Translations under genes and position numbers: made by a program
Notes under the pieces: model-generated
The model's database searches: none
What the model was told of the DNA's origin: nothing
Seen by the model: the letters and a program-made list of their open reading frames with translations, nothing else
Shown: piece by piece, positions 1-12,284 of the stretch
Layout: every line of letters begins with the position of its first letter
How positions within the stretch are numbered: position 1 is the stretch's first letter
Source of the DNA: Polytrichum commune
Taxonomy: Eukaryota; Streptophyta; Polytrichopsida; Polytrichales; Polytrichaceae
Direction of reading: 5' to 3'
NCBI GenBank assembly: GCA_950295325.1
Contig: OX485806.1
Location: 45,317,169 to 45,381,168 of the forward strand
Length of the DNA stretch: 64,000 bases

Positions 1-2070
1 CTATCATTTTGCTTTTGGTTATGGAAATGGTGATGGTTTTTGTTACTACCGGATTTTTATTTTTTGGTTGTTGGATTGTTATTCTGTTGGTGCTGGTATT
101 GGTGTTTTTTTATGCTTCTTTGTAGGGGGCTCTTTGGGGGTATCTTTACTCCTCAAGTTATGATAGGATCAATTTGGGGGTAGGATAACTTCCTCTCAAC
201 ATGCTCTTGAGATGCATAGTACAATTTTAATTTTGAGCCTTTGGATTGGCCTAAACAATTCCTTTGAAATGGGTAGGGCCTCTGCATGTACTTCTATGAT
301 ATACATATATATTTTAAGTTTTTGGGTTGAGTAAGTTTCCCACATTATGTGCATCACATAATGTTGTCCAAATCTCCCAAATCTCATTGGAGCAAGAAAT
401 GAGCATAATTTCTCCTTCAAGTTCAAACACCTATTTTGTGGTTGTGGATGTCATGTGGATGGAAGAAAACATGTCAGCCATTTGCAACACAAGATGCATG
501 CACATTCCACCCAAAAAGGTCAGAAGGTGCAATTCATTTACAAACGTTTGTTCATAAAACATGAATGGCATTTTTTACAAATTGTTGTATGTATATCCAT
601 ATCCTATGAGAAGGACTGCACCTTGAAGTTTTTCATCTCCTTTAAAGGTGACCCGTGTGCAAACCCAACATGTCTTGTTGAAACTATGTCAGTTGCCTTA
701 GATGCTCAAAACAATTTGATTTCAGTTCTCAAGTGCAAGAATTTGGAGATTTTTCTTATCTACTTGCCCAATTTGGGTTAAAAGATGCTCAAATCTATGA
801 GGTTTGCCACCAACATCTTTATGCTTGATTGTATGAGATTTTCCATCAAGGCCCATCAAATCAATGCATATGTGAACAAGAACAATTTTGGGCAATAATT
901 TACCTCCACATGGCAATAAAATGTAAAGAAAACATTGAATGTTTCTGATGGTGCAAAACTTGCAATGGTCAAGGCTTGGTTGATAATAAAGAACTTGGAA
1001 TAACATATGTTTAGCCTCAAAAATCATCTTATTAACTTGTCCCAAATCCTCACTACATTGGCCAAAAAAAATTCTACATTCAAAGGGGTATGATTGCCAT
1101 GGACCTCCACCATGTAGATATAATGTTGAATTTGTATTTAAGGAATGACCTTAGCATCCACAAATTGCTACTGTGAAATTGGTATTTTTGGATGCCATGA
1201 GGAGGCATTGACAATCACTACAATCAAATTGTCACCAGACTTCAAGCATTCAAAAAGTGTACAATTGCATTTTCCAATATGCCTCTAGCCATGGAAACCA
1301 ACATTGCACCCATGAATGGTGGGACCTTGTGGTCTAAGGTGGCACACATTTGGTCTTTTTGGCCAAGCACATATTCGCCCAAGTGTCCATCTTCATTGTC
1401 TTGCCAAAAAAATTGGAATATGTATTGTTTTGCACAACAAAACCAAGAACCGGTTGAGTTTGGCTAGGGTTAGGAATTTGGTATCCATTTATACCAATGC
1501 ATGGTTGGCATGGGTGGATTGGGATTTGGCCGCATAGTATTCAATGAGCATGATGTTTGGAGATTCTAATTTGTTAGCCAATGAGGTTATAAATAATGAG
1601 CCTATAGCGGGACCTAGTGGAGATTTTTTTCAGGCCTTTGGACAATGATAGCAAAGGCACGGACACAATAGGGAACTTGGGCCTTGACAATCACTGCTCT
1701 ATTTGTATTTAAAGGTGATTACACTATGGATGATGATAACCTTCATATATTGTTGTTTGGGATTGTTTTCCAATTGTGAATGTGCATGTCATTGTGCCAA
1801 CAACAACAATATTAGTCAATACTTGAATGTCCAACCACCCGTTTTCCTTATTCGTCTATCGGCCGATGTTTTCCCATTTCTATGTTGCCAACACCAAATG
1901 AACTACTCACTAAAAGCCATTTCCATGCCCTTAAAGAGGGCGTGTCCAAATCAACTACATGCTAGTGCATCACGTTCAATAATTGCTCGAACAACACATT
2001 TCGAGTGAATGTTACCTTGGCGCAACACATTGGGTGCTAGACCCAAACAACACATGGGTGTTGGATTGGT
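1..2070. other. AT-rich stretch, no gene recognised
   Basis: Short open frames occur on both strands, but none shows a recognisable domain or a consistent exon pattern. The composition is AT-rich and looks like old intergenic or decayed transposon sequence. Confidence 0.5.
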
Positions 2071-2072
2071 TA

Positions 2073-2097
2073 CATTAATCTCCCGCTTAAGTACACA
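2073..2097 (+). repeat. left terminal inverted repeat of the pogo element
   Basis: About 25 bases match the reverse complement of 4907-4931 with a few mismatches. Internal AAGTACGCA sub-repeats follow to about 2130. Confidence 0.75.
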
Positions 2098-2230
2098 CCC
2101 ATTCAAGTACGCATCCCGGTTAAGTACGCATTTTTCTTACAAAAATCAAAGTTTACACTTTATTGTTTAAACATGTCATGCAATTTCATTTGCCGAAAAT
2201 GCATGAATTTTTTATGCTTGACATTCAATG

Positions 2231-3857
2231 TTAGTTTGTTGACGTTTTGCTAAAACATCTCAAATGATCGTTGCAATTCATCATACATCTGTCCAACTTC
2301 CATTTGAACATTGGAGCAAAGCAATTGGCCGTCGATGTCAAGGACAATACTGTGTAAAGCTTCAAAGCCTTTGAAGTTGGTAGCACTTTCATATTCAACA
2401 AATGTCTCAATAGGTTGGATTTCATCATCGATAGGTGGTTCTTCTTCAATTTGCATTGTTTGCGGAACTTCATCAACGTCCTCCAACATAACAACACAAT
2501 AGTCTTCATTGTTTGCATCATTCATATTTTAAAAACCACTCATTTCTTCCGGTTTGATGGAAATCTACAAAGCCTCCATGGTTTGCATAACATCGGCAAC
2601 CAAACTGTCATCAATTTCTTCATGTTTATCGTTGTTTGGTAAGTTCATAATCTATGCTTTCATGAAGGCATTCTTGATCATAAATGGTGAGATGAATCCA
2701 AGGCACACTTGACATAATTTGCAACATCAAGTAAATGTGCACGATTGCCATAACCGACACCTCCTGCGCCTCGCCGTAAACGCCTTGCTTGCTCCCTTTT
2801 ATGGTTTTTCACCTCATCAGTAAGCTCATAGAAATCAAGAACGTCTTTGAGACACAAATATTTGTACCATTTTTTAAGAGCTACAATAATCCCCATATCA
2901 CATGGTTGTTTCCAATTTGTGCAATTGGAAGGAAAAAATATAACCCAAACAGTGTCACGTTCAAAGGCATCAAAATGCCCAAGAGCATTATCCATCAACA
3001 GGAGGACACGGCGTCCAATTCGTTTTTTCACTTCATTGAACCATTTCCAACAAGTTTCCTCATCCATCCAAGCTTTCCCTTCATTGAAATATGGAATACA
3101 CCATACCCGATTTTTGATGCAGCTCGGTTCCTTTGGTTTCTCAATGAGTGCGCAAGAGATCTTATGCACTCATGTAGCGTTCGCAGAGACTATGAGCGAT
3201 ACACAATCTTTGGACTTTTTTTTCTTCCTCTGGTTGTCAACATATCTTCATTCGGCATTAAAAAACTATACCTTGGAAGTAATCGGAAGAACAATCCCGT
3301 CTCATCCATATTATAAATGTTTTCCGGATCATATTGCTCAATGACAACATACAGTTTTGATAACGTTGCTAGCAACTTTGGATCGTCTTTGTTGACCTCT
3401 CCTTTTTCTTCGTGAAGTAGAAGTTTTTGCAGACCACGACGAGCTTTAAATATGCTCAACCACTGCCATGAAGCCTTAAATTCTTCTTCAGGAATTGCCA
3501 GACTAAATGCAATAAGCTTTGCTTTAGCAATTGCCAAGGACGGCGGGACATGTAAATTGGCTCGGCGCATGCCGTCAATCTAGAGGTAAAACTAATCTTC
3601 CAACTTGGTATATCGGCCAATAGAGGCGCAAAACGTTTCCGATTTAACATCATCAAACATTGGCGTTGTTTTTGCAGTATGTTCTCCCGATTATCCCAAA
3701 TTTTCCGGATGGCGCCTTCACTGACTTCATACTCCTGGCCCAACGCCCACTTGCTCGGTGCGTTCGGCTTGCTCAACTTTGCAATGATTTCACATCATTG
3801 GGCTTCAGTCAAACGAGTTGCCTCAGGTTTCATCCATTTCTTGTTGCAATTCATTAA
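2231..3857 (-). pseudogene. pogo/Tigger-like transposase relic (HTH plus DDD)
   Basis: In the family, this protein binds the element ends and catalyses cut-and-paste transposition in the nucleus. Read on the minus strand, an N-terminal helix-turn-helix lies at about 3660-3857 (EYEVSEGAIRKIWDNRENI). A CENP-B-like DNA-binding stretch follows at about 3420-3570. The catalytic core contains MDETGLFFRLLPR (about 3300-3340), LLLMDNALGH (about 2985-3015) and QPCDMGII (about 2890-2920). The second and third aspartates are separated by 30 residues, as in pogo elements. An acidic tail runs to 2250. Defects include a TGA where tryptophan is expected (about 3797-3801) and frame changes between the three main open segments. 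The catalytic residues are intact, so decay looks moderate. Confidence 0.85.
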
Positions 3858-3892
3858 ATCAAAGGCACCGGCTGTAAATCACACTCCACAAA

Positions 3893-4800
3893 GTGCACAA
3901 AAGTTCCCTTGAAGCAAATCACCCGCCCAACACAATAACCTTAAACCCTAAAAATTGCATGATTCCACAAACAATGCGCTCTAAGGTTGTTAAAGCTTGT
4001 CCATCAATATTGGCCTCAATGATAAGCATATCGAACAAAACCAACAGCACAGTCAAGATTGATGCCAAAATTTCAAACCCTCAACAACTACAGATCATGC
4101 TCCATGATGTGCAGAAAATTTCCCCTGAAGCAAATTCCCCGCCCAACAAAGCAACCTTAAACCTTAAAGATTTCACGGTTCTACCAACAATGCCATTTGA
4201 GGTTGTTGAAGTTTTTCCTCTAAAGCAAATCACATGCTCAACAAAGCAGCTCTAAACACTTTGTAAATATTGCATGATTCCACAAACACTGTAATATGAA
4301 GTTGTCAAAGTTTTCTCTCTAAAACAGAACACCCGCCCAACAACTCTAAACACTTTGTAAAGATTGCACGATTCCACAAACAATGCAATCTGAAGTTGTC
4401 GAAGTTTTTCCTCTAAAGCAAATCACCCACCCAACAAAGCAATTCTAAACACTTTGTAAAGATTGCACGAATCCACAAACAATGTGATCTAAAGTTGTCA
4501 AATTTTTTATCTAAAGCAAATCACCCGCCCAACATCTCTAAATACTTTGTAAAGATTGCATGAATCCGCAAACAATGCGATTTGAAGTTGTCAAAGTTTT
4601 TCCTTTAAAGCAGATCACCCACCCAACAAAGCAATTCTAAACATTTGTAAAGATTGCATGATACCAGAATAATTGCTATATGAAGTTGTCGAAGTTTTTT
4701 TTCTAAAGCAGATCACCCGCCCAACAAAGCAACTCTAAACACTTTCTAAAGATTGCACGATTCCACAAACAATGCGATCTGAGGTTGTCGAAGCTTGTCC
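3893..4800. repeat. minisatellite of about 98-bp units inside the pogo element
   Basis: Blocks carrying GATTCCACAAACAATGCG, then GAAGTTGTCGAAGTTTTTCC, then AAGCAAATCACCCGCCCAAC recur about eight times. Spacing is 93-106 bp in the later copies and longer at the start. The array lies upstream of the transposase, in what would be its 5-prime untranslated region. Confidence 0.8.
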
Positions 4801-4906
4801 ATCAACATCAAGCCTCAACTTCAATCTGGAACACTTGAAGCTTGAACATCAAGATTTTAATGTGGAACACTGCCAATATGAGTAAAGTACGCACTTACCA
4901 ACTAAG

Positions 4907-4931
4907 TGCGCACTTAAACAAGAGATTATTG
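4907..4931 (-). repeat. right terminal inverted repeat of the pogo element
   Basis: Read on the minus strand it matches the left end at 2073 and is followed by AAGTGCGCA-type sub-repeats. A TA dinucleotide follows at 4932. Confidence 0.75.
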
Positions 4932-4933
4932 TA

Positions 4934-6479
4934 GTGCCAACATCAGCATGGGTGCCCATCTTTGAGATCAGCTATGCAAATTGTTAATATTGCATTGACA
5001 AACTTTGGTCATACCACAAGAAAGCAAAGAAAAAATGGCAAGAGGAGGTGCAAACACAAAGGAAAACCAAAGCCACCACTGGTACATGTTCATTGATGGA
5101 CGAATTATGGATGCAATAGGATCAAAGTTAGCAGTTTCAGTATGGATACCAAACGTGGGTATTGTTCATTCTGTATAGTGGAAGGGGGGGGGAACAATGG
5201 TCATGAATCCAAATTCCTAACATATGATAGTGTGAGCACAAATGATGAATCAAATGTAGATGAAACCCCAATTATGGTAATTACCATGTGATGAGTAGTG
5301 GTTTGGGGGGAGGGGCATGGTTGTTTGGGATTCCATACCTCAAGACAATGGTGATGCCTCTATGTGAATGAATATTTACGGAAAGATTGAGTGGTTTATA
5401 GTGTGCATTGGATTGGATTTTGGATTTTTTTTAATGATAAATAATAAATTTCACATAGTTTAGTCACATTTACCCCACAAAATTTCTATGTATGAAATTT
5501 GAGTATGCAAACCAAAGGTTGCTAAAGACTCACTAACCATGCCATCTCAAATTTGGCAAGAGCATGCGGAGGGCATGATGAAGTCAAAGACAAAAAAAAT
5601 GGTTGAAGTTGAGGGAAGGACATGAAATTCTCATCCCCTCAAGAACGCCAAATAATTTGTTGGAATAAGGAGCAATACTATGAACAAGGAGTAAGACTCA
5701 AAAACATCAGTAAGGCCATAGAAACAAAAACCCATAAAACTTGGAAATTGGAGTTACTTGTACGTGAGATCCAAAATATCCAAAACTCAAGTTAATTAAA
5801 ACAACATGCATGCGGGTATTCAAAGTCATTTGAATACTTGAAACCCTAAGGGTGAGAATCTTGGATAAACTAAGGTACTTGGGACATGCAAATTATTTGG
5901 ATACTTTACAAATTTAGAACTTAGATTTGACACGATGACTATTCACATGTGATCGAAATATTAATCGAAATATTTTTTTACTTAAGAGCAAGGTGCATAA
6001 ACCAAAGCGAGCACGGAACGAACATTCAAAATCAAAATGATTACAATTTGAGATGACTAACCAAAGTAAGTATTTTTGAAAGATTAGATTGTAATATCAT
6101 CAAACATACTTGAAGGATGTCGCAAAAGATCCAATCGATGTTAGGGAGAAGAAATTCCAACATGAACAAAAATCATTCTGAACCATTAAGTGGACCAAAT
6201 CCCCAGAATTTCATACTCAAACATAATTTACCATTTCACTTCAATGAGAATCACCCTATAACTAGGTAGATTGGATTTGATTAAATAAAATTGTACATTT
6301 TGAATCATGTTCAAAACACTTATGAAAAGAATTTTAAAATTATTAAAAAAAGACATTCCTCATTTCATCAAAAAAAATGTTTGATTTTGAATTTTATATC
6401 ACGAAGGGAATAAATATATGTGCAACTAGAACCACATGTTAATAAAAATATTAAACATGTATTATTTTTTATTACTCTA
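4934..6479. other. AT-rich intergenic, nothing recognised
   Basis: There is no long open frame and no recognisable repeat structure. Confidence 0.4.
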
Positions 6480-6760
6480 AAGATACTTAACCTTGACATT
6501 AAGGTCTTAGAAGAGCATAGTTTTATAACATACTTGAGAACCTAATATTTGGAAGTATTAAAAACTACTTGATAACCCATTCAACTACGAGTTAATTTTT
6601 TTAATCTATTAATCGTGCATATTTATACCTTCAAGGATATTGGAATTATGTGAACTCTAATTCCAAGAGGAGTGATGTTTATGGAAACGGTCAGTAATGG
6701 GTCACACTGTCTAAGGCTAAGGGTTGTAGGGGACTTTGACTATTGCCTATCTTAAGCTTA
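6480..6760 (+). repeat. dispersed repeat, second copy at 27310-27560
   Basis: Shared landmarks are TTAACCTTGACATTA near the start and GTCTAAGGCTRAGGGTTG near the end, in the same order and orientation in both copies. It is diverged and non-coding. Confidence 0.6.
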
Positions 6761-6961
6761 TTGGTTGCATACATTATTTAATTTAAATATTATAGTTTTT
6801 CAAATTATCTTGAAAATATGGAATTACCTTATCATTCTACCATTTACCTTGCTACCGATTAGCCTACCTTAAGGCTTTATACCAATACCCAATTGTCCAT
6901 TATATTGTATGTAATATTTTAGTTATTCACTTTCCACTTTTCAATTTCAATATGAGGAGCC

Positions 6962-7032
6962 ACTCAGGCTCGCACCCCGTACCGGGGACGACACAGCTAT
7001 GTGAGCGTAGAGCGGAGAGCAGAGAGGAAGTA
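6962..7032 (+). repeat. candidate transposon end, GTGAGCG / GAGCGGAGAG motif
   Basis: A GC-rich patch with GTACCGGGGACGACACAG leads into TGTGAGCGTAGAGCGGAGAG. The same motif appears inverted at 22555-22640, and shorter forms lie at about 11632-11690 and 43015-43035. After this copy and the 43-kb copy comes TTAGACTAAAT. It may be the terminal repeat of one transposon family. Confidence 0.5.
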
Positions 7033-9270
7033 AAAATAGTAAAATGCTTAGACTAAATTTAGAAATATTAAAAAAGATTTGGATATACCCAGAATATTCC
7101 GAATTATCCCAAAAATAGTAAACATTTGTGACCTATTTCCGTGAAATGTTTAGGTCATAAATTAAATAAAAATACCCTAAATTTGAAATGGTCTCATTGA
7201 GTTTGGAAACCGTGAAGTGCTAAAATGATAGGAAAATTGTGATATAATAGATAAGTAAATGATAAAAACCAATGTTGATCCCAAGAAAAAATAAATGAAA
7301 AAGTTTTTTTGAGATTGGTATAATTGAAGAATGAGTTAATCAAAATACAAAGGGCGACCAACTTGCTTCGTTTTTATTCCATCACTTTTGTCTTTGTCTT
7401 ATGTGTGAGTCAACTCTAGAGCTTGGACTCCAACAATTATTGTTTGTGGTCGAAGAGATTATCTTGAGCTGAATATATATATGTGGACATAATTTAGACT
7501 CATACCCAATATGAATGTAGAGACACATGCACACAATGGGAGAGGAGAGAGACATGTTTGCTGGCCTAGGATGGGAGAAGGAGATTAGAAGTATAGGAGA
7601 TCCCCATGTTCCCTTTAATTCATCGCCGGAACATGACATAGATGTTGCAAATCGATATAGAGATATACACACGTACTTAATTACCTCCTCTTCCCATTGA
7701 ACTCAGCACTGAGGCACCAGAGGTATTCATGCCACGCCATAATTTTACTTACAAGCATTAAAAAATGCCCTTCTCCCGCGTGAAATATATTCACACCTTC
7801 ACTAGTTGAGTTCCAAACACACCACCCTATCAACACATTCCCACAAGTTCTTTCCTAACATAATACAACACAATGCTAACTCCTACGCTACACCTAAGTT
7901 GGCCTCCTTAATTAATTATCCAATGCTCTAGCATGTTAAGTGGATGCCTAAACCCAAACTCCCAGAACCTCAACTGCCGCCCTTCAATCCTGGTCTTCCG
8001 ACCAGCAACTCCAGTACTCTGCCTAGGTACAGAGTAGTGTTGATCTGCATCAATTGCACTCACCCTCGAAGAGGCCCAGTTCACCTAGGGCGCCCACCAA
8101 GTGCAGACAGCAGCTTTGTTGGGAAAATGCCTCTCTACCTCCCCGAATCCTCTTGGTAGCTCCAAGCCCAGCTCCTTGTTGTCTTCCCCTCGCCTCGAAC
8201 GGCTTCACCTCTGCCTCAGTATACACCCAAGGGATAAACTCCCGTCCCCTGTTGCTGCATTCTCATAAGAGCCCAGGCATGCTTCAACTCACTGCGGCGA
8301 AATGCCTAGAGGTGAATTGCTCCTCCGAATTAACCACCTTTTCAGAGGGAGAGCCTTGCGCAGATGCACTGGACCAGGGCGATCTCCCTCCCAAAATTCA
8401 TTTATTTAGCTCTCAACACCTTCACAACTGCGTGGGATTAATGCCATGATTGTTACCTTAAGCAGCTGGAATTCAACATGAATAAATGTCGATCTGGCCC
8501 TCCTCCATTTCTTCGACACACAAGTCTTAATTTCTCCGCCCAGCTTGGCCACTGGAGGAAAGAGCCTCCCGACAGAGCTGCAACCGCAATACCTCACAGC
8601 GATTCCTGACCCTCCGTTGGCCTTTGCAGACCTTTCCCTCACAAGCAACCAGCTCCTTGTCGCCACTTTGATTGCAGCGATTCCGCCACTTAATCTGGCA
8701 GGGTTTTCACCCTCTGTGTAGCAGCCCCAGCTAGCAGGCCACCGTCCAAACACCTTAGATCGAGATTGGCACTTCCGAATTCAGGAGTTGGAGATTGTAA
8801 TTCGCACCTGCCCAGTCTACGACAAACACAACTAGCGCCTTGCTGGCCTCGTATGGTGAATGCTAAAACCCGAATCAAAAATCTAGCAGGGGCTCTGCCC
8901 CACTGTCGCCGCTCCTTGTTTTTGGTGTTCGGTGAAGCGAGAGAAAATGAGAGAGGAGGCCCCTGGACTTGCCGGACCTCTTTCCTGGGCACCCCAAAAA
9001 TCTAGATGCCTCGTCCCTTCAAAACAAGACCCCCTTCCTTAAACAGGCAGACCTCGAATCCAAACCAACAATATTTTTTAAGCCCGACACCCATAATCCT
9101 AACCTAAATCCCTTGACTTTAAGCGTCACATAAAATCTAATTGACTAATTACTTGTTGTTGGCCTTCTCCCTTACATTTCACACAGTCTCACATAAAACT
9201 TAAATCCCCTTAACTTTTAGAACTCTAGAACTCTCTAGATTCTATCTAATTCAATCAAAACACTATTGCA
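7033..9270. other. no gene supported; GC-richer from about 7690
   Basis: Overlapping open frames occur on both strands at 7944-9005. None has a recognisable domain, and their codon content looks like an accidental effect of higher GC. The base composition clearly differs from the flanks, so this may be a fragment of another element. Confidence 0.4.
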
Positions 9271-9274
9271 CCCG

Positions 9275-9975
9275 TTAAAATGTTATAAACGTTAAATTGA
9301 AATGTGGGCACCATATTGGGCTCACATAACTGGCGACATCAGGGGATGGATCCAAAATCTCTTTCTGCAAGAAAATTGTCGCTTGCAGATCCCCGCCAGG
9401 TTGCATGCGCTTAACCAAGTCGACCCCACTACCAGGGCTAACCTCCGACATCTTGAAAACAAAAACTTTGTCCGTCTCGTCACCCTGGCCTGGGAATTGA
9501 TTATGCTGGACATAGGCCCAAGTGTTGACACCTCTAAGCTTGGCGATGCCATCCATAACTCCCAACCTACGTAAGTATTTGAAGGGTGTAATCTTGTTTC
9601 GGAGGTGGGGGGAATTCAACTCCTTGCACCGATCAAAAATGGGCTAAGTTCTTCCAACGAAAGAAGTTGATGAGGGTCACTATCATTACGAAGGAGGAAC
9701 TCACCCACAAGATTTTTGCTGGCTTCAAGAACAATTTTGGTATGAGTGGATTGGGGCGTTCTCTTGACGTGCTCCTCGATGAAGACGTCGATGCGCTTGC
9801 GGCTATCTCTCCAGTTGCCAACCTTGACGGGGTGCCGATGGTAGCCCAGATGAATACATGCACGCTGAGTGGTGTCACTGCCGCGGACGTAGAAGATTTT
9901 GGCGTGGCATAGAGCAATGCAACTGGGAGGCTCCTTACAGATCCTACACACTAGGGTGGAGAAGGTAGGCACGGG
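9275..9975 (-). pseudogene. fragment of SWIM-type MULE transposase
   Basis: Two minus-strand segments (about 9972-9616 and 9619-9345) match consecutive parts of the better preserved MULE gene at 56-57 kb. Shared stretches include VFVFKMSEV, GSGVDLVKRMQ, KLRG, VQHN and FPGQG, and a Cys-rich segment with CIALCHAKIFYV against CVALCTAKIYYV. The reading frame shifts at about 9620-9635. Homology stops after GGDLQ, just before the catalytic core, and nothing of the core or SWIM region follows. Only about 220 residues of a protein of more than 1000 remain. Confidence 0.8.
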
Positions 9976-10179
9976 ACCACCAACGGGAAAGGACTCTTTG
10001 GTGAATCCATCAAATTCAGTATCATTGACTCAGGAGGTACAATGAAAACGTTGGAGGTAGTCGCAATGACGATTATGGCACTCGAGGTGGCCAACTCAGG
10101 TGGACGAACAAAAAACAAGGGCTAAGTCATTGCTAATGTTGGTGGTTTGGATTTTGGTCCAGACATGGCTGTCGTAGCG

Positions 10180-11060
10180 TTTGTCCATGCCGTCCATTGA
10201 CCCGATTCCGAGAGGGTGGTGGAGGGGTAGGATCCCCAAATCAGATTTTGCTGTGGGACCTAGTTTTGAATGGGCATAACTTCCTCAATACTTTCGTGAA
10301 TGTTGCAAGTGAGTAGTCCATTGACATCTACAAGAAATGTAGATGAAGATGGAGTGGTTGTTTGTTAGAATCAAAGATTATATGAGGAAGTTATGATGGT
10401 CTGAAGTTTGTACGGGCTTCTAGGCCTACCGGCTAAGGAAAAATGTATACTTGGCCCCAACTCTTGGTAGGGACCCTTGTTAGGGTTCCGAGAGGGTGGT
10501 GGAGGGGTAGGATCCCCACATCAAATTTTGCTTTGCGACCTAGGTTTGATGTATGTGTGAAGTTTTCGTTTGTGTAGATGGTATGTCACATAGACACCCT
10601 CTCGGAACCAAGAGGGTGGTGGAAGGGTAGGATCCCCACATCACATTTTGCTTTGGGACCTAGGTTTGATGTATGCAAGAAGTTTTTGTTTGTATATATG
10701 ATATGGGAGAGTATATGTTTGTGTATATGATATGTCCCATAGACACCCTCTCGGAACCGAGAGGGTGGTGGAGGGGCAGGATCCCCAAATCATATTTTGC
10801 TGTGGGACCTAGTTTTGAATGGGCATAACTTCCTCAATACTTTCGTGAGTGTTGCAAGTGAGTATTCCATTGACATCTACAAGAAATGTAGATGAAGATG
10901 GAGTGGTCGTTTGTTAGAATCAAAGATTGTATGAGGAAGTTATGATGGTTTGAAGTTTGTAGGGGCTTCTAGGCCTACCGGCTAAGGGAAAATGTATACT
11001 TGGCCCCAACTCTTGGTAGGGACCCTTGTTAGGGTTCCGAGAGGGTGGTGGAGGGGTAGG
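10180..11060 (+). repeat. palindromic satellite, block I
   Basis: Units begin with CGAGAGGGTGGTGGAGGGG followed by TAGGATCCCC. Segments at about 10204-10500 and 10755-11050 are near-identical, giving a higher-order period of about 550 bp with shorter units between. Core palindromes or halves occur near 10203, 10488, 10594, 10744 and 11035. Confidence 0.85.
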
Positions 11061-11339
11061 ATCCCCACACTTGATTTTGATCATTTGAGCTAGGTTGCTT
11101 GTATGTGTTGAATGATTATTGGTGCAAATAATATGTGCAAGTTAAGGAGTCTGGTAGTATAAGGAGGCCAAATCTTGATTAGTATGGTTAGGTTGAAAAT
11201 AATTTCAAGTTAAGAGGTTGGGACATATAGAGACATATATAGGATCTTCACACCTGATTTTGATTGTTGAGGCCGAGAAGCTATTATGTAGAAAATGTTT
11301 GTAATCCTTGATTTAGTTACAAGGTAGGGGATTGGGTGC

Positions 11340-12250
11340 GCCTTAGACCCTCTCGGTTCCGAGAGGGTGGTAGGGATAGTATATGTGAACCTGATTTTAG
11401 AATGTTAAGGCCGAGATGCAGGTATGTGTTCCATGTTTGAAACTCGTTCAACTAGTTAAGAGGTAGGGGGTTGGGTGCAACTAAGACCCTCTTGGATCCG
11501 AGAGGGTGGTAGGATAGTATATGTGGGTTATATTTCTGATTGTTAAGGCCGAGATGTTGGTATGTATTCCATGTTTGAAACTCGTTCAACTAGTTAAGAG
11601 GTAGGGGGTTGGGTGCAACTTAGACCCTCTCGGTTCCGGGACAACACTCCTATGTGAGCGGTGAGCGGAGATTTAAAGAGCGGAGAGGGTCTAAGTGGCG
11701 GTTGTTTGGACCAAATTTTGACTTGAATGGGTTGTAATATAGATGTGTATATATCTGGAATAGATAAATTCATATGTTGAAATCCTTTTGAATTGCACTA
11801 GGATCCGACCCTCTCGGAACCGAGAGGGTCTAGGTGGCGGTTAATTGGACCAGATTTTGACAAGAATGAGTTGTAATATGGATGTGTATGTATGTGGACT
11901 ACATAGACTCATATGTTGAAATTCTTTTGGAATGCACTAGGATCCGACCCTCTCGGAACCGAGAGGGTCTAGGTGGACCAAATTTTGACAAGATTGAGGT
12001 GCCTTGTGTATGTGTATGTATGTGGACTACGTAGGTTCCTTTGTAGAAATTGTTTGGGTATGCCCTAGATTTCGACCTTCTCGGAACCGAGAGGGTGTAG
12101 GTGGTGGTTGTTTGGACCAGATTTTGACTCGAATGGGTTGTAATATGGATGTGAATGTTTGTGGACTAGCTAGGTCCATATGTTGAAATTCTTTGGGAAT
12201 GCACTAGGATCCAACCCTCTCGGAACCGACAGGGTCTAGCTGACGGTTGT
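11340..12250 (+). repeat. palindromic satellite, block II
   Basis: Units of about 140 bp carry the core CCCTCTCGGAACCGAGAGGG or its TT-centred form, followed by TCTAGGTGGCGG and ACCAGATTTTGAC. A GTGAGCGGTGAGCGGAGA motif interrupts the array at about 11640-11690, so a transposon end may have inserted here. Confidence 0.85.
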
Positions 12251-12284
12251 TTAAACCTGATTGTGCAAAATCTAGTGCTTCATT

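Larger units (their letters stand above)
2071..4933 (-). mobile_element. pogo/Tigger-type DNA transposon, 2.86 kb, inactivated
   Basis: The element lies between TA dinucleotides at 2071-2072 and 4932-4933, the target duplication expected for Tc1/mariner-pogo elements. The left end starts CATTAATCTCCCGCTTAAGT. The reverse complement of the right end starts CAATAATCTCTTGTTTAAGT. Both are followed by further copies of an AAGTRCGCA sub-repeat. The transposase relic on the minus strand has a pogo-type helix-turn-helix and a D-D-D core, and the total length fits the superfamily. Several stops and frame changes show this copy cannot make its own transposase. A minisatellite fills the region upstream of the transposase. 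Confidence 0.85.

Noticed and set aside
7944-9005. Protein-coding gene on either strand
   Set aside because: Frames overlap on both strands, have no domain and no splice-consistent continuation; open length follows from higher GC.
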